DNA of 64,000 nt from Oscillibacter faecalis_A (GCF_029218125.1 NZ_JARFXX010000007.1:62001-126000), one strand, 5' to 3'; positions 16,050-25,513 are shown, counted from the stretch's first letter. Numbers and translations: made by a program. The notes: a model not told the origin generated them from the letters alone.

Positions 16050-18017
16050 TTACATATGGAATTTCATTGAAAATCCCTGTTGCTGCTCCAACTCATGATC
16101 ATCCGGCTTGTGACCGAGGGCGACGCGCTTTTGCCGCAGCTGAGCCAGCCGCTTGCGGTCGATTTGGACGCCGTCGGCAGCGGGGGCCGGGGCGTTGTCC
16201 CGAAAGATATTGCCCATGTGGTAGAGCAGCCGGGTAGAGGCCAGCAGGACGGAGGGCGGCTCCTGTTCACCGCGCTCCATGCGTTTCATGAAAAATTCCG
16301 CGTAGGCGTGACCGTTATCCCGCGCCGCTGCAAACCATTCGTAGGCGGCGTCCATGTCCTTCGGAACGCCCTCGCCCATGAGGGTCAGCTTGCCCAACAG
16401 ATATTGGGCGTAGGCGCTGCCGTTATCCGCGGCCTGCCGCAGATATTCCGCCGCAGTCGAAGTGTCTTTTGACACATTTTTGCCGCTGAGATATTCCTTG
16501 CCCAGCCGGTAGGCAGCGAAATCGTTGCCGTTGTCCGCCGAGCGTTTCAGCCAATAGATGCCCTTGGCAGGATCGTGCACATCTGCATCATCAGAGAGAT
16601 ACAGCTTGCCGAGGGCGTACTGTGCTACGTCCAAGTCCTGCTCGGCGGCGCGTTCCAACAGCTTTTGTGCTTTGACCGTGTCGGGGATCAGCAGCCCGCC
16701 GTCGCGGTACGCCGTGCCGATGATGTACTGGGCGTTGGCATCGCCTGTATCCGCAAGCTGTTTCAGCTGCTCCGCCGCCTCGTCACGCTCCTTCAGAGGG
16801 AAACGATCATCGTTCGCCACGCTTTGCAGATCCTGACACTCGTAGCTCATGTCATAGGCGCTGATCTGCTCGCCGTCATCCTGCATTTCCTCGTCCTCAA
16901 AGGAAAATCTGTTCATGCGAAGATGCTCCGCCTCTTTGATGACGGCGTTCTTGATTTGACGAAATTCTTTTTGCTGAGACAGCGGCGGACGTAGCCGTTT
17001 CTTTCCCTCGGAATAGTAATCCTCCACCTGACATTGCAGTTCCCACCATGTCTGGTAGCACGCATCCACGGTGGGCAGACGCGCCATCTGGTCGACGATC
17101 TCATCCACCAGCTTCTTCATTGGCTTTGGAAGATAGCCATAGGTTTTCTTTCCGCTGACCTGACCGAGCTGCCGAGACAGATCCCAGATCATCTGCTCCG
17201 CCTCCGGGTGGATGCAGGTCATCTCCCGCATGGCCTTCGCCAATTCCAACATGGCTTTCCGCGCTTCCGCCACCAACTCATCACGAGATTTGCTTTTCTG
17301 CTCGTAGACGTGCAGCAGCTCCTGTCGGAAGATCTGATTGGTCAGCGTGGACTTGATCTGCTGGATACCATCTTTGGACAGGTACGCCTGATTCGGCTTT
17401 GCCGACCACGCCATCATGTGGACATGGGGATGATTCCCTTCGTCATGGAAGGCGGCGTACCAGTGAAAGTCCTCCGGCGGGATCTTCATCGCCGCGGCGA
17501 TGTCATTGCGGTGGGTACGCAGTAATGTGCGCCATGCGTCCGCATGGTTATACCCCAGCCGCTCCGCGTCCTCCCGGTGGAGGGAGATGATGTGCGTCCA
17601 CACGTTGCCGGTGTAGTGATCCAGTTCGTCCGCGACAGCGGCGAGGTCAACGGTAGCGTCATCTCCGAACAGGCCGTGTTCCCCCAGCCGTTCCGCTCTG
17701 GGCCGCAGGGCGATGTACTTGGCGTAACCTTCCATGCCCTGTACCCGATCCCAATTCGATTCCAGCGCCAGTGTGATGAGCGCGGACGCCGTTGCTTTTG
17801 TCGGGTGTGAGAGGTAGTCCTCGTATTCCATCAGCTCTTTTGCGTCAGGAAAATCCTTCACCAATTTTGCGATGAGCTGCGTCTGCTTTTGGGTGGGCGG
17901 ACGGTCATCCGGGATGATCTCCACCCGCTCCCGCGTGGCGATGTACTTGAGATACCCAGCGGCACTTTGCCCAGCGCCGCACTTGATGTACGGGCTTTTG
18001 ACGATCAGCCTTGCCAT
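16050..18017 (-). CDS. MobP-like relaxase with Sel1 repeats
   Basis: A 655-aa relaxase expected to nick oriT and lead the DNA strand in mobilisation. The N-terminus has tyrosines at Y22/Y25 (GYLKYIATRE) and the metal triad region HDEGNHPHVHMMAW (H191, H196, H198, H200), typical of MOB_P relaxases. Residues ~410-575 hold four or more Sel1-like (TPR-type) repeats, e.g. AQYIIGTAYRDG and AQYALGKLYLSD, a protein-interaction extension. The start overlaps the upstream ribbon-helix-helix gene by 13 bp. No coupling protein or secretion genes are present in B, so it would be mobilisable and depend on a helper. Confidence 0.87.
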   Translation of the reverse strand: MARLIVKSPYIKCGAGQSAAGYLKYIATRERVEIIPDDRPPTQKQTQLIAKLVKDFPDAKELMEYEDYLSHPTKATASALITLALESNWDRVQGMEGYAKYIALRPRAERLGEHGLFGDDATVDLAAVADELDHYTGNVWTHIISLHREDAERLGYNHADAWRTLLRTHRNDIAAAMKIPPEDFHWYAAFHDEGNHPHVHMMAWSAKPNQAYLSKDGIQQIKSTLTNQIFRQELLHVYEQKSKSRDELVAEARKAMLELAKAMREMTCIHPEAEQMIWDLSRQLGQVSGKKTYGYLPKPMKKLVDEIVDQMARLPTVDACYQTWWELQCQVEDYYSEGKKRLRPPLSQQKEFRQIKNAVIKEAEHLRMNRFSFEDEEMQDDGEQISAYDMSYECQDLQSVANDDRFPLKERDEAAEQLKQLADTGDANAQYIIGTAYRDGGLLIPDTVKAQKLLERAAEQDLDVAQYALGKLYLSDDADVHDPAKGIYWLKRSADNGNDFAAYRLGKEYLSGKNVSKDTSTAAEYLRQAADNGSAYAQYLLGKLTLMGEGVPKDMDAAYEWFAAARDNGHAYAEFFMKRMERGEQEPPSVLLASTRLLYHMGNIFRDNAPAPAADGVQIDRKRLAQLRQKRVALGHKPDDHELEQQQGFSMKFHM

Positions 18018-18418
18018 GCTTCACTCTCCAGTTCACGGAGCTTCTGCTCTAACCGCAGCTGACCGTTGGTGCGCTTGACGGCGGCGATGCTCTTGGCCCG
18101 TTCCTGCCGCAGCACTTCCTCGCTCACATTGAGGCTTTGCAGGAGGATGGACATTGCCATGTCCATCTCCACCGTCTGCTTGTAGAGCAGCGACGCGATG
18201 CGATCCTCGAAGAGTTTCAGCCGACTGTCGATGGCAGACTGCACCGCACGGGGCAGCGTGGCGCTTTCGCCTGCGGCCAGCATATCTGCGTAGCAGTTCA
18301 CCGCCTTTTCGATGAACTCGTTTTTGCTGCGGCAGTTATCTTCCTGATACCACCGCTCTATTTTGGCGGCTGTTTCATCCGTCATACGGAAGTTCAGCCT
18401 GTTTTCATTTTTGCTCAT
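18005..18418 (-). CDS. ribbon-helix-helix mobilisation accessory protein (B)
   Basis: A 137-aa protein with an N-terminal RHH-like DNA-binding motif (RLNFRMTDETAAKIERWYQE, then CRSKNEFIEKAVNCY), followed by long helices. Position before and overlapping the relaxase gene fits a MobC/relaxosome accessory protein that binds oriT. Start at 18418 has GGAGGG upstream. Element C carries a homologue at 29907-30341. Confidence 0.8.
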   Translation of the reverse strand: MSKNENRLNFRMTDETAAKIERWYQEDNCRSKNEFIEKAVNCYADMLAAGESATLPRAVQSAIDSRLKLFEDRIASLLYKQTVEMDMAMSILLQSLNVSEEVLRQERAKSIAAVKRTNGQLRLEQKLRELESEAWQG

Positions 18419-19111
18419 AATTCCCTCCAATCTGCCGTAAGGCACGCTCGTTTTCGTTGAAACACCTGGGCTTACGGGAACTAAGACGCCAGCCGTTCTG
18501 AAATCTCCTTCAAAAGGCGCCACAACCGCCTGCGTTGAAACCCCCGTCAACTGCCCGCACTGCGGGCAGAAGTGATTGGGCAGAGCGTCGGTTCCGACGC
18601 CAGTCCTTTATCCTGCTATAAATAAAATCCTCCGATAACCGCCTGATCTGCCTGAAATACGCTGAAGGTGCGTCCCATACGGCGTGGGAAAGTCCTCTCC
18701 GGAGCGGTTTCAAATCACACTCGCACAAACGGCTCACGTTCGTTTTCACAGGTGAAAGCGGGTACACACTTGCCTTCACCAACAGGATCGCACACAGCGG
18801 CTTACACGGCGAAACAGGGGGCATTTCGGACGGGGGTGGTATCACTACCCTCGGAGCGTTTTGCGCGGTTCGGAAACCCTGCGTGGCCGGGTATCAGAAC
18901 GGCAAACTTTGCCGTTTTTTGGCCTTGGTCGGGTGCGCTTCCGAAGAGCGCAGAGAGCCTGCGGAACAGCGATGCGCTCATGCGCGTCGCTGTTCCGAGG
19001 CGGCGCGGCCCCGCTGGGCTGCGTGATCCCATTGCTGTTTCTCTTGCCGCATTGATGGGCTTCACAGTTTTGCTCAGCCGCTTCGTTGGCACACAGAAAA
19101 TTGAGCGCCTG
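18419..19111 (-). other. structured noncoding region, candidate oriT (B copy)
   Basis: About 690 bp without a convincing gene. Hairpins: CTGCCCGC-ACT-GCGGGCAG at 18551-18569 and GCGTCGG-TT-CCGACGC at 18585-18600. From ~18757 to 19075 the sequence is about 90% identical to 30708-31020 in element C, far better conserved than the flanks. It includes a terminator-like AACGGCAAA/TTTGCCGTT hairpin and a 16-bp stem (CGGAACAGCGA ... TCGCTGTTCCG) near 18963-18998. Location upstream of RHH and relaxase genes favours oriT; a small RNA is another possibility. Confidence 0.55.
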
Positions 19112-19142
19112 TTCTTTAGTTACAGCGGTGCGTTTTTTGAAC
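19112..19142. repeat. 31-bp sequence repeated at 25804-25834
   Basis: This stretch covers the last codons of the Xis-like gene and recurs with one mismatch at 25804-25834, on the other side of the malate cargo. See findings. Confidence 0.75.
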
Positions 19143-19338
19143 CGCTGTTCGCGTCGATCCATGCGAGAAACTTATCCTTTGGAACAACGATCCGGCTGCC
19201 GATTTTGAGCGCGGGGAATCCGTTGCCATGCACCAACTCATAGGCACCGGCACGGGAGATCCCAAGCACTGCGGCAACTTCTGTCACGGAGAGCATCAGC
19301 GGAAGCTCATCATAGCTTGTGTAGATGGAATGCTTCAT
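19120..19338 (-). CDS. excisionase-type HTH protein (B)
   Basis: A 72-aa helix-turn-helix protein of the excisionase/MerR-like family (SVTEVAAVLGISRAGAYELV and wing SRIVVPKDKFLAWID). Start at 19338 follows AAAGGAAAAA. The next upstream gene overlaps its longer frame, so the two are likely cotranscribed. Element C has a homologue at 31487-31702. Probably the recombination directionality factor, although it is far from the integrase; a regulator is the alternative. Confidence 0.75.
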   Translation of the reverse strand: MKHSIYTSYDELPLMLSVTEVAAVLGISRAGAYELVHGNGFPALKIGSRIVVPKDKFLAWIDANSGSKNAPL

Positions 19339-19354
19339 TCTGTTTTTCCTTTCC

Positions 19355-19768
19355 TTATGCACCGGGCAACAAATTCACCGCGGACAACTTGCGATGAATT
19401 TGCCGCCGCTCTGTTGTTCGTTCAACCGCAGACAGTTGACGTGTGTGAAAAATTTCAACGGCCTCATGGATGGGCCTGATGGTATAGCGCAGATTGCCGT
19501 TCTTTTTGATCCTGGATTTTGTCAGGACAGAGGTTGGCTCTGTGGAGATGAGTCCTTTCTCCGAGAGTGCGTCGACATACTGCATGACCGTATTTTTAGT
19601 ACGGCCAATAGCTTTTCCGATCGTGGCGTAGCTGGGCCAGCACTGGTAGGTGCTGGGGTTCTCAAGACAGCGGAGGTAGGCGTAGACCGCGATCTCACCT
19701 GCGCCCAGCCCCAGCGAAAAAATTTCGTTCGGCAGTGTAAAATAGTTTTTGCTGGGAAATTGATTCAT
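19355..19768 (-). CDS. winged-helix regulator or replication-type protein (B)
   Basis: A 137-aa winged-helix protein: the N-terminus FTLPNEIFSLGLGAGEIAVY is typical of RepA_N/DnaD-like helix-turn-helix domains, followed by CWPSYATIGKAIGRTKNTVM as recognition region. Start after AGGAGG; it overlaps the upstream gene by ATGA. A frameshifted homologue lies in element C. Likely controls the mobilisation/excision module or primes replication; the data do not decide. Confidence 0.7.
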   Translation of the reverse strand: MNQFPSKNYFTLPNEIFSLGLGAGEIAVYAYLRCLENPSTYQCWPSYATIGKAIGRTKNTVMQYVDALSEKGLISTEPTSVLTKSRIKKNGNLRYTIRPIHEAVEIFHTRQLSAVERTTERRQIHRKLSAVNLLPGA

Positions 19769-20118
19769 GGTGTGTCCTCCTGTTCGTCGGGGTGGAAGAG
19801 TTGAATGAACTCCTTTGCGGAATGGACAACGCCCAATTCCTTGAGCTGCTGATAGCGGATCAGGTCGCAGAGGGTGCGCAGACTGATTTCCGCGTACTCC
19901 AGCAGTTTATCGGTCACCAGCATTTGCTGGTAGGTGTCCAGCGCAGTCGGCGCATCCGGGGATTGGAAGAAAGTGAGCAGTTCATCTGCGGTCGGGACAC
20001 TCTCCGGTGCGTCATGCTGTATTTCCTGCCGGATGTAGTCAATGACCTCCCACTCAGCGTGGGAGGTCAGGAAGCGCAGAAGCTGCTGTGTGCTTTGTTC
20101 AAATGGATTCATGGTCAT
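19765..20118 (-). CDS. unknown 117-aa protein
   Basis: Helical, acidic protein without recognised domain (MTMNPFEQSTQQLLRFLTSH). Start has AAGGAG upstream; its stop overlaps the next start by 4 bp, so it belongs to the 20118-19120 operon of element B. No homologue is visible in element C at this place. Confidence 0.6.
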   Translation of the reverse strand: MTMNPFEQSTQQLLRFLTSHAEWEVIDYIRQEIQHDAPESVPTADELLTFFQSPDAPTALDTYQQMLVTDKLLEYAEISLRTLCDLIRYQQLKELGVVHSAKEFIQLFHPDEQEDTP

Positions 20119-20258
20119 ACACGCTCCTTGTGTTCAGGTGAGACGATCATGACTGCGGCCAACCCAGTCGGAAAATTTGTCTCTCACCTATAAGGACACT
20201 CAGAGCGCGTTTGTAAACCAGAGAACAGAAATTTTTTCAAAAAAGCTGGGAAGCCCTG

Positions 20259-20648
20259 TCATGAGACAGAGCTTCCCAGCTTTTCGTGCAGCTTTTTCAG
20301 TCGCTTTGATACCGCCATTTTGGAGATGCCGTAGATCTGACCGATCTCATCCATCGTCAGCGCATCGCTGTATCGGAGGGAGAGCAGGTTTTGACCTTGC
20401 ACATCCAGTTCCGCAATGGCCTTCCGCAGATTTTCAAGCTGGAGGTTCCTGAGCGCCGCATCCTCCACGGGTCGCCTGACGCAATCCGAACCGGACGGCA
20501 CCGTTTCAAACTCACTTTTACTCAGGTGCCTTGCGTCCTGTTTGTCCTGCGCCTGCTGCCGTTTCCGATCCTGCTCAAGGAAGTCCGCGACCTCCTTTGG
20601 CACTGATACTTGCTCACCGTTATAGATAATAACGACATAGTCGTTCAT
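20259..20648 (-). CDS. sigma factor-like protein with region-4 HTH
   Basis: A 129-aa protein whose C-terminus is a sigma-70 region-4-type helix-turn-helix (LSLRYSDALTMDEIGQIYGI then KMAVSKRLKKLHEKL). The N-terminus starts with YNGEQVSVPKEVADFLEQD, as in small sigma-like regulators of clostridial integrative elements. It probably activates the element's transfer genes. The 5' leader contains GTGTGTACCC and a TTCCG/CGGAA hairpin about 25 nt before the ATG. Confidence 0.78.
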   Translation of the reverse strand: MNDYVVIIYNGEQVSVPKEVADFLEQDRKRQQAQDKQDARHLSKSEFETVPSGSDCVRRPVEDAALRNLQLENLRKAIAELDVQGQNLLSLRYSDALTMDEIGQIYGISKMAVSKRLKKLHEKLGSSVS

Positions 20649-20997
20649 TTTGTGTCCTTTCCGCTTTCAACGGAAGGGTACACACCCGCGCTGCCGGTAC
20701 AGCGCCAAAAACTGTCGACCTTCATGGAACTTCCTGCGTACAGGGTGGTCATAATGCCCTACGGGGTCCATGAACGCCTGAGGTCACACCGGGGTGTGGA
20801 CCTCACCGGAAAGCCGCGAGATTTGGCTTTCGCCTATCATCACTATAGGACAAATTGGAAGGTGTGTCAAGGTGGGCCAATTAAGGCTAATCACTACTTA
20901 ATCTACGTGGAATGAGACCACATCTACAAACGGTTGTACGATTTTGCATACCCAAAAGATGAAATCTGTATGTGTAGACGGTGCCTTTTTGCTTATA
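20649..20997. other. gene-free interval with hairpins
   Basis: No convincing gene. It holds GGGTACACAC (20676-20685), a motif also found in the noncoding regions at ~18762 and ~30713, and an inverted repeat around 20779-20806 (TGAGGTCACACC with GGTGTGGACCTCA). It separates the mobilisation genes of B from the malate cargo. Confidence 0.5.
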
Positions 20998-21903
20998 TCA
21001 GTTGTCAGATTCCTCTGTTGGAGCCAATAACATTTGCCGCAAGTGCTTTGCGGCAATGCTCAAGGGCTGATTTTTCCGCTGGAACAGGTAAATGCTGCGG
21101 GGAGTGATCGGCTCTTCCAGTGTGATGGGGTAAATTCCAGTAAATTCTGGTGAACCGTAAAGCATTTCGTGGGGGACAAAACCAATGCCGAGATTGCTGC
21201 GAACAACAGGGGGAACCTGATCGATGGTTTCGACTTCCACATCCGGGCTAAAAGGCAGCTTGCAGCGGAGAAAGAGCTCAGAATAAAAATCGTGGGAGGA
21301 GGTTCCCATCGCAAGGCACACAATGGGATACTCCGTGAGCTTGGCAAGCGTTACAGGCCCCTGTGTCAGTTCGGGAAAGGCAGTTCCGCAGATCGGAATC
21401 TCCTGAATTTCTCCCACCCGCTGCTTTTCAAGTGAATCCGGAACCACAGCCCCTTCGGACACAACCGCAAAATCAGCTAATCCGTTTTGTACGGCAGTAA
21501 GGCCTTGTGGCGTTGAATTGTTTGTCAGGTAAATGTGAACAAGAGGGTATTCCTTGCGGTATCGGGCAAGAACTCGCAGAAGGCATCCCTGTAACGCAAG
21601 TCCGCTGGCGGCAATATGTACAATACCGCCATGCAAACTTTGATCGGAAAGCAACTCATCCTCACCAGCTTCAATGCTTTCAAAGGCAACTGCAATATGC
21701 GTATAGAGCTTCTCACCCTCCGGCGTTAGGCGCACTCCCAGTGATGAACGAAAAAACAGGGCGCAATGCAGTTCAGATTCCAATCGCTTGATGATTCGGG
21801 TAACATTTGGTTGGTTATTATAGAGCGCAGCGGCAGCTCGCGAAAAACTCTTATACTTTGCGGCATAGTAAAAAACACGGTAGCTGTCATAGCTGATGTT
21901 CAT
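20998..21903 (-). CDS. LysR-type regulator of the malate genes
   Basis: A 301-aa LysR regulator: N-terminal HTH (SFSRAAAALYNNQPNVTRII, residues ~20-40) and C-terminal effector-binding domain. It is divergent from the malic enzyme gene across a 143-bp gap, the classic LysR layout, so it likely activates the malic enzyme/transporter pair, as MleR-type regulators do in lactic acid bacteria. Start follows AAGGAGG. The effector is inferred to be malate or a related 2-hydroxy acid. Confidence 0.88.
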   Translation of the reverse strand: MNISYDSYRVFYYAAKYKSFSRAAAALYNNQPNVTRIIKRLESELHCALFFRSSLGVRLTPEGEKLYTHIAVAFESIEAGEDELLSDQSLHGGIVHIAASGLALQGCLLRVLARYRKEYPLVHIYLTNNSTPQGLTAVQNGLADFAVVSEGAVVPDSLEKQRVGEIQEIPICGTAFPELTQGPVTLAKLTEYPIVCLAMGTSSHDFYSELFLRCKLPFSPDVEVETIDQVPPVVRSNLGIGFVPHEMLYGSPEFTGIYPITLEEPITPRSIYLFQRKNQPLSIAAKHLRQMLLAPTEESDN

Positions 21904-22046
21904 ATCAGGACCCTCCTTTGTGAAAAACGGTTATGTAAATTTTATATATGGAGTAGGTTTTCTTCGTATTTCACAAATGCAGAACAAGCGGATATTATTT
22001 TTTTATCAAAAAACGGCAGGAAATGCCGGTAACGGAGGAATAAACA

Positions 22047-23216
22047 ATGGATTATGCAAAAGAATCTTTGAGATTGCACGGTGAATGGAAGGGCAAGATC
22101 GAAATGGTGACCCGTGTTCCTGTCAAAACAAAGGATGACCTCTCTTTAGCTTACACGCCCGGCGTGGCGCAGCCCTGCTTGGAAATTCAAAAAGATCCCA
22201 CTAAGAGCTATGAACTGACCCGGCGTTGGAATATGGCGGCTGTTATTACGGATGGCAGCGCTGTTCTGGGGTTAGGTGATATTGGCCCTGAAGCCGGTAT
22301 GCCTGTTATGGAGGGTAAATGTGTGCTGTTCAAGGCATTTGGCGATGTAGACGCATTTCCCATCTGTGTTAAAACAAAGGACGTAGATGAATTTGTGGAA
22401 ACCGTCTACAATATCTCTGGCTCTTTTGGCGGTATTAACCTTGAAGATATTGCGGCACCCCGTTGCTTTGAAATTGAGCGCAAGTTGAAAGAAAAGTGTG
22501 ACATCCCTATTTTCCACGATGACCAGCACGGCACTGCTGTTATTACGCTGGCGGGTCTGACCAATGCCCTGAAGGTGGTCGGCAAAAAGAAAGAAGATGT
22601 GCGGATTGTTACTTCCGGTGCAGGAGCGGCAGCCATCGCCATTACGAAGTTGTTGCTTTCCGCCGGGTTCAAGGATATTACAATGTGCGACCGCAAGGGC
22701 GCAATTTACAAGGGCCGTGAAGGGTTGAACTGGATCAAGGCGGAAATGGCAGAGGTTACGAACCTTGACCATAAGGCAGGTTCTCTTGCGGATATGCTGG
22801 TAGGTGCGGATGTATTTATCGGCGTCAGCGCACCGAACACCGTCACCACTGAAATGGTCAAGACCATGAACAAGGATGCCATCATCTTCGCCTGTGCCAA
22901 TCCAACACCGGAAATTTTCCCGGATGCGGCTAAAGCGGGCGGTGCCAAGGTCATTTCCACTGGCCGCAGTGATTATCCCAACCAGATCAACAATGTGCTG
23001 GCCTTCCCCGGCATCTTCCGCGGAGCCTTTGATGTGCGGGCCAGTGATATTAACGAGGAGATGAAGGTTGCGGCGGCGGAAGCACTGGCGGCGCTTGTGG
23101 GCGATCAGCTCTCCGAGGATTACATCATCCCCGCTGCTTTTGATCCCAGAGTGGGTTCCGCCGTGGCAAAGGCTGTGGCCGAGGCTGCACGCAAGAGCGG
23201 CGTGGCCCGTATTTAA
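22047..23216 (+). CDS. malic enzyme (oxaloacetate-decarboxylating malate dehydrogenase)
   Basis: A 389-aa malic enzyme converting malate to pyruvate and CO2 with reduction of NAD(P). Signatures: SLAYTPGVAQPC, the malic enzyme motif FHDDQHGTAV near residue 155, and a Rossmann motif TSGAGAAAIAITK near residue 190. Length fits the short bacterial form. GGAGG precedes the ATG. The 2-hydroxycarboxylate transporter follows after 54 bp, giving a malate uptake-decarboxylation unit that can yield energy through decarboxylation. Confidence 0.95.
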   Translation: MDYAKESLRLHGEWKGKIEMVTRVPVKTKDDLSLAYTPGVAQPCLEIQKDPTKSYELTRRWNMAAVITDGSAVLGLGDIGPEAGMPVMEGKCVLFKAFGDVDAFPICVKTKDVDEFVETVYNISGSFGGINLEDIAAPRCFEIERKLKEKCDIPIFHDDQHGTAVITLAGLTNALKVVGKKKEDVRIVTSGAGAAAIAITKLLLSAGFKDITMCDRKGAIYKGREGLNWIKAEMAEVTNLDHKAGSLADMLVGADVFIGVSAPNTVTTEMVKTMNKDAIIFACANPTPEIFPDAAKAGGAKVISTGRSDYPNQINNVLAFPGIFRGAFDVRASDINEEMKVAAAEALAALVGDQLSEDYIIPAAFDPRVGSAVAKAVAEAARKSGVARI

Positions 23217-23270
23217 ATAAGCATATACCAGATTTCCTGAAAAATCAAATCCTTTTGGGAGGGAATCACC

Positions 23271-24656
23271 ATGTCAGAAAAAAAGGAAACCTATAAGCTG
23301 TTTAATCTTCCATGGTATTATTTTGCTGTTTTTGCCGTTGTAATTCTGCTCGCTACTTATACAGGCAGTCTACCAAAGGGCATGTCTGGTTGCTTCGCGT
23401 TCATGATCGTGCTGGGCACGATTCTCTATGAGATCGGTGAAAAGACGCCTATTATCCGTTCCTATTTAGGCGGCGGTGCCATTGTTGTCCTGTTCGGTAC
23501 AGCACTGCTAAACTACTTCAACCTACTGCCGGCACTGACAAAAACGCTGGATGACGGCACCAAGATTTACAATATGGCCTGCAATTATGATTTGGTAGGC
23601 AATATTACATCTTTTTTTAAACCAACCGGCGCTTTCCTTGATTTTTATATCGCTGCACTAATTACTGGATCAATCCTTGGCATGAACAGCACCTTACTGA
23701 AAAAAGCAGCAGCACGTTACTTCCCAGCCATCTTGGGCGGTCTGATTCTCTCCTTTGCCCTCTGTATGGGAACTGCCGCCATTATGGGCTATGGCACCAT
23801 CAAAGCGCTGTTGCTCATTGCTCTTCCTATCATGGGCGGCGGTATGGGTGCTGGCGCGGTTCCTCTGTCAAAGATTTTTGAGAGCTCCAACACCATGACC
23901 GCGGCAGAGGCAATCTCTGTGATGACGCCGGCTGTCGCTATCGGTAACGCCATTTCTATTGTATTTGCCGGCATTGTTGTCAAGGTCATTGCCAGTAAGA
24001 GCTGGAATGGTCAGGGAGCATTGATGCAGACTGGCACCGTAGATCCAAAGGAATTGGAAATCAGTCCTGAGATGCAGGCCAAACGTGACAAGATCGATGT
24101 GAAGAACCTCGGTATCGGTTTGTTTGTTTCAAATTCGTTCTTCGCCTGGGGTTTCATCGTGGCTAAAATCTGGTCGAAGTTTGTTCCGAGTGTCAGCATC
24201 CACGCTTACGCATGGATGATTATCACTGTGGCCATCTGCAAGATCTGCAACCTCCTACCAGAGAATATTGAGGTGGCCTGCTACCAGTGGTTCCAGTTCG
24301 TGATGAAGAACCTGACCACCACGCTGCTGGTCGGCATCGGCCTGTGCTACCTGAGCCTTGATACGGTTATTGAGAGCTTCAGCTTGACGTACCTCATTTT
24401 GTGCCTTGTCACCTGTGTCGGCGCGTTCTTCGGTGCGGCCATCGTTGGCAAGTGGGTCGGATTCTATCCGGTGGAGGCCGGTATCACCGCAGGTCTCTGT
24501 ATGGCAAACATGGGCGGTACCGGCGATGTGGCAGTCCTTTCCGCGGCTGACCGCATGGAATTGATGCCCTTCGCCCAAATTTCTTCTCGACTTGGCGGTG
24601 CAATCATTTTGATTATCGGCAGCTTGCTGCTCTCCACACTGGGTTCGCTTCTGTAA
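23271..24656 (+). CDS. 2-hydroxycarboxylate transporter (malate/citrate family)
   Basis: A 461-aa integral membrane protein of the 2HCT family (CitS/MleP/CimH type). Two glycine-rich reentrant-loop motifs are present: GGGMGAGAVPLS and NMGGTGDVAVLSAADRM, with ~11 hydrophobic helices between. Downstream of the malic enzyme and under the same probable LysR control, it should carry malate (perhaps exchanging for lactate or moving with cations). A GC-rich hairpin follows the stop. Confidence 0.92.
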   Translation: MSEKKETYKLFNLPWYYFAVFAVVILLATYTGSLPKGMSGCFAFMIVLGTILYEIGEKTPIIRSYLGGGAIVVLFGTALLNYFNLLPALTKTLDDGTKIYNMACNYDLVGNITSFFKPTGAFLDFYIAALITGSILGMNSTLLKKAAARYFPAILGGLILSFALCMGTAAIMGYGTIKALLLIALPIMGGGMGAGAVPLSKIFESSNTMTAAEAISVMTPAVAIGNAISIVFAGIVVKVIASKSWNGQGALMQTGTVDPKELEISPEMQAKRDKIDVKNLGIGLFVSNSFFAWGFIVAKIWSKFVPSVSIHAYAWMIITVAICKICNLLPENIEVACYQWFQFVMKNLTTTLLVGIGLCYLSLDTVIESFSLTYLILCLVTCVGAFFGAAIVGKWVGFYPVEAGITAGLCMANMGGTGDVAVLSAADRMELMPFAQISSRLGGAIILIIGSLLLSTLGSLL

Positions 24657-24667
24657 CAGCGCAAAAA

Positions 24668-24699
24668 TGGGGGCGCACCGATAATAGTGCGCCCCCATG
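24668..24699. terminator. GC-rich hairpin after transporter gene
   Basis: Perfect 12-bp arms ATGGGGGCGCAC and GTGCGCCCCCAT around an 8-base loop, 12 bp after the transporter stop. There is no T tract on the plus strand; the A run before it gives a T run on the minus strand. Confidence 0.65.
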
Positions 24700-24708
24700 T
24701 GGTGAATT

Positions 24709-25287
24709 ATGAAAAAGTATGCTTGTATTCAATGCGGTGCAGCGGCACAGTATCATTTTCGGGCACTGACGATTCATACATTGCACCTTCGCGAGCCGAG
24801 CGGAGAAAAGCGGGTACAGGCTGTAGGTGCTCCAGCGGAATTTCATGTATGCACTGCTTGTGCCCACGAACAGCTCCAAAGAGATTTAGGTGGCGTGTCT
24901 GCAAAAGCCATTTTCCCTTTTGTAGCCATCTTCCTTTTAGGACTGGCAGGTTCCATCGTGTTTTATAGCGGTGAGGGAGCGCTTCGACTTTGTGGTGTTG
25001 CCGCCGCAGTCGGCGGACTTTTGGGGATAGTGGGAACGGTGCGGGAACAGTTCCGTTGCCGTGAACAGTATCGCCAGTTCCCGGAGGCACAGGCGTTGGA
25101 AAACGCCGCATGGGAAGCAGCAGTCCGCTGTGCGCCCCATAAGTGTGGTGACCATGACCTTACCTACATTCCGGATACAGCGGATACGATGGCAATGAAA
25201 AATGGAGATTTGATGCTTAGCTATGAACTCCTCCCGGAAATTGCGGTGCAGGCGTGGAATATCCTGCATTCTGCACCGCAATCTTGA
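24709..25287 (+). CDS. small membrane protein with zinc-binding cysteines
   Basis: A 192-aa protein: CIQCG near the N-terminus and CTACA around residue 48 may form one zinc ribbon, followed by two hydrophobic segments (KAIFPFVAIFLLGLAGSIVF and LCGVAAAVGGLLGIVGTV) and a C-terminal soluble part. It follows the transporter by 52 bp but behind a hairpin and with a weak ribosome site. No family recognised; possibly an accessory to the transporter. Confidence 0.65.
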   Translation: MKKYACIQCGAAAQYHFRALTIHTLHLREPSGEKRVQAVGAPAEFHVCTACAHEQLQRDLGGVSAKAIFPFVAIFLLGLAGSIVFYSGEGALRLCGVAAAVGGLLGIVGTVREQFRCREQYRQFPEAQALENAAWEAAVRCAPHKCGDHDLTYIPDTADTMAMKNGDLMLSYELLPEIAVQAWNILHSAPQS

Positions 25288-25350
25288 CGCTCAAAATAAC
25301 AGTTATGAGCTGTTTTTTTATAGATACCTGCTTTTTCTACTCTCTATTTC

Positions 25351-25398
25351 AAACAGGACAAACGGTCACTCTTTTAAGGGCGGCCGTTTGTCCTGTTT
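25351..25398. repeat. perfect 15-bp inverted repeat
   Basis: AAACAGGACAAACGG (25351-25365) and CCGTTTGTCCTGTTT (25384-25398) are exact complements around an 18-base spacer. No T tract follows, so a protein-binding site or structure is as likely as a terminator. Nothing else is seen in 25288-25490. Confidence 0.7.
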
Positions 25399-25513
25399 GG
25401 CGCTGTTTGGGTATATGAGTCGATAACAAAATCATATACCGTACATATCAACAAAGCATTTTTCTTATGGGTTTGAAGTCACTATAATACACAAGTCAGA
25501 TAAGCAGAACGAG

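Noticed and set aside
18668..19243. Open frames across the B oriT-like region and the matching ones in C (30431-31134)
   Set aside because: They overlap in several frames, have no ribosome site or domain, and the conservation pattern fits structure better than codons.
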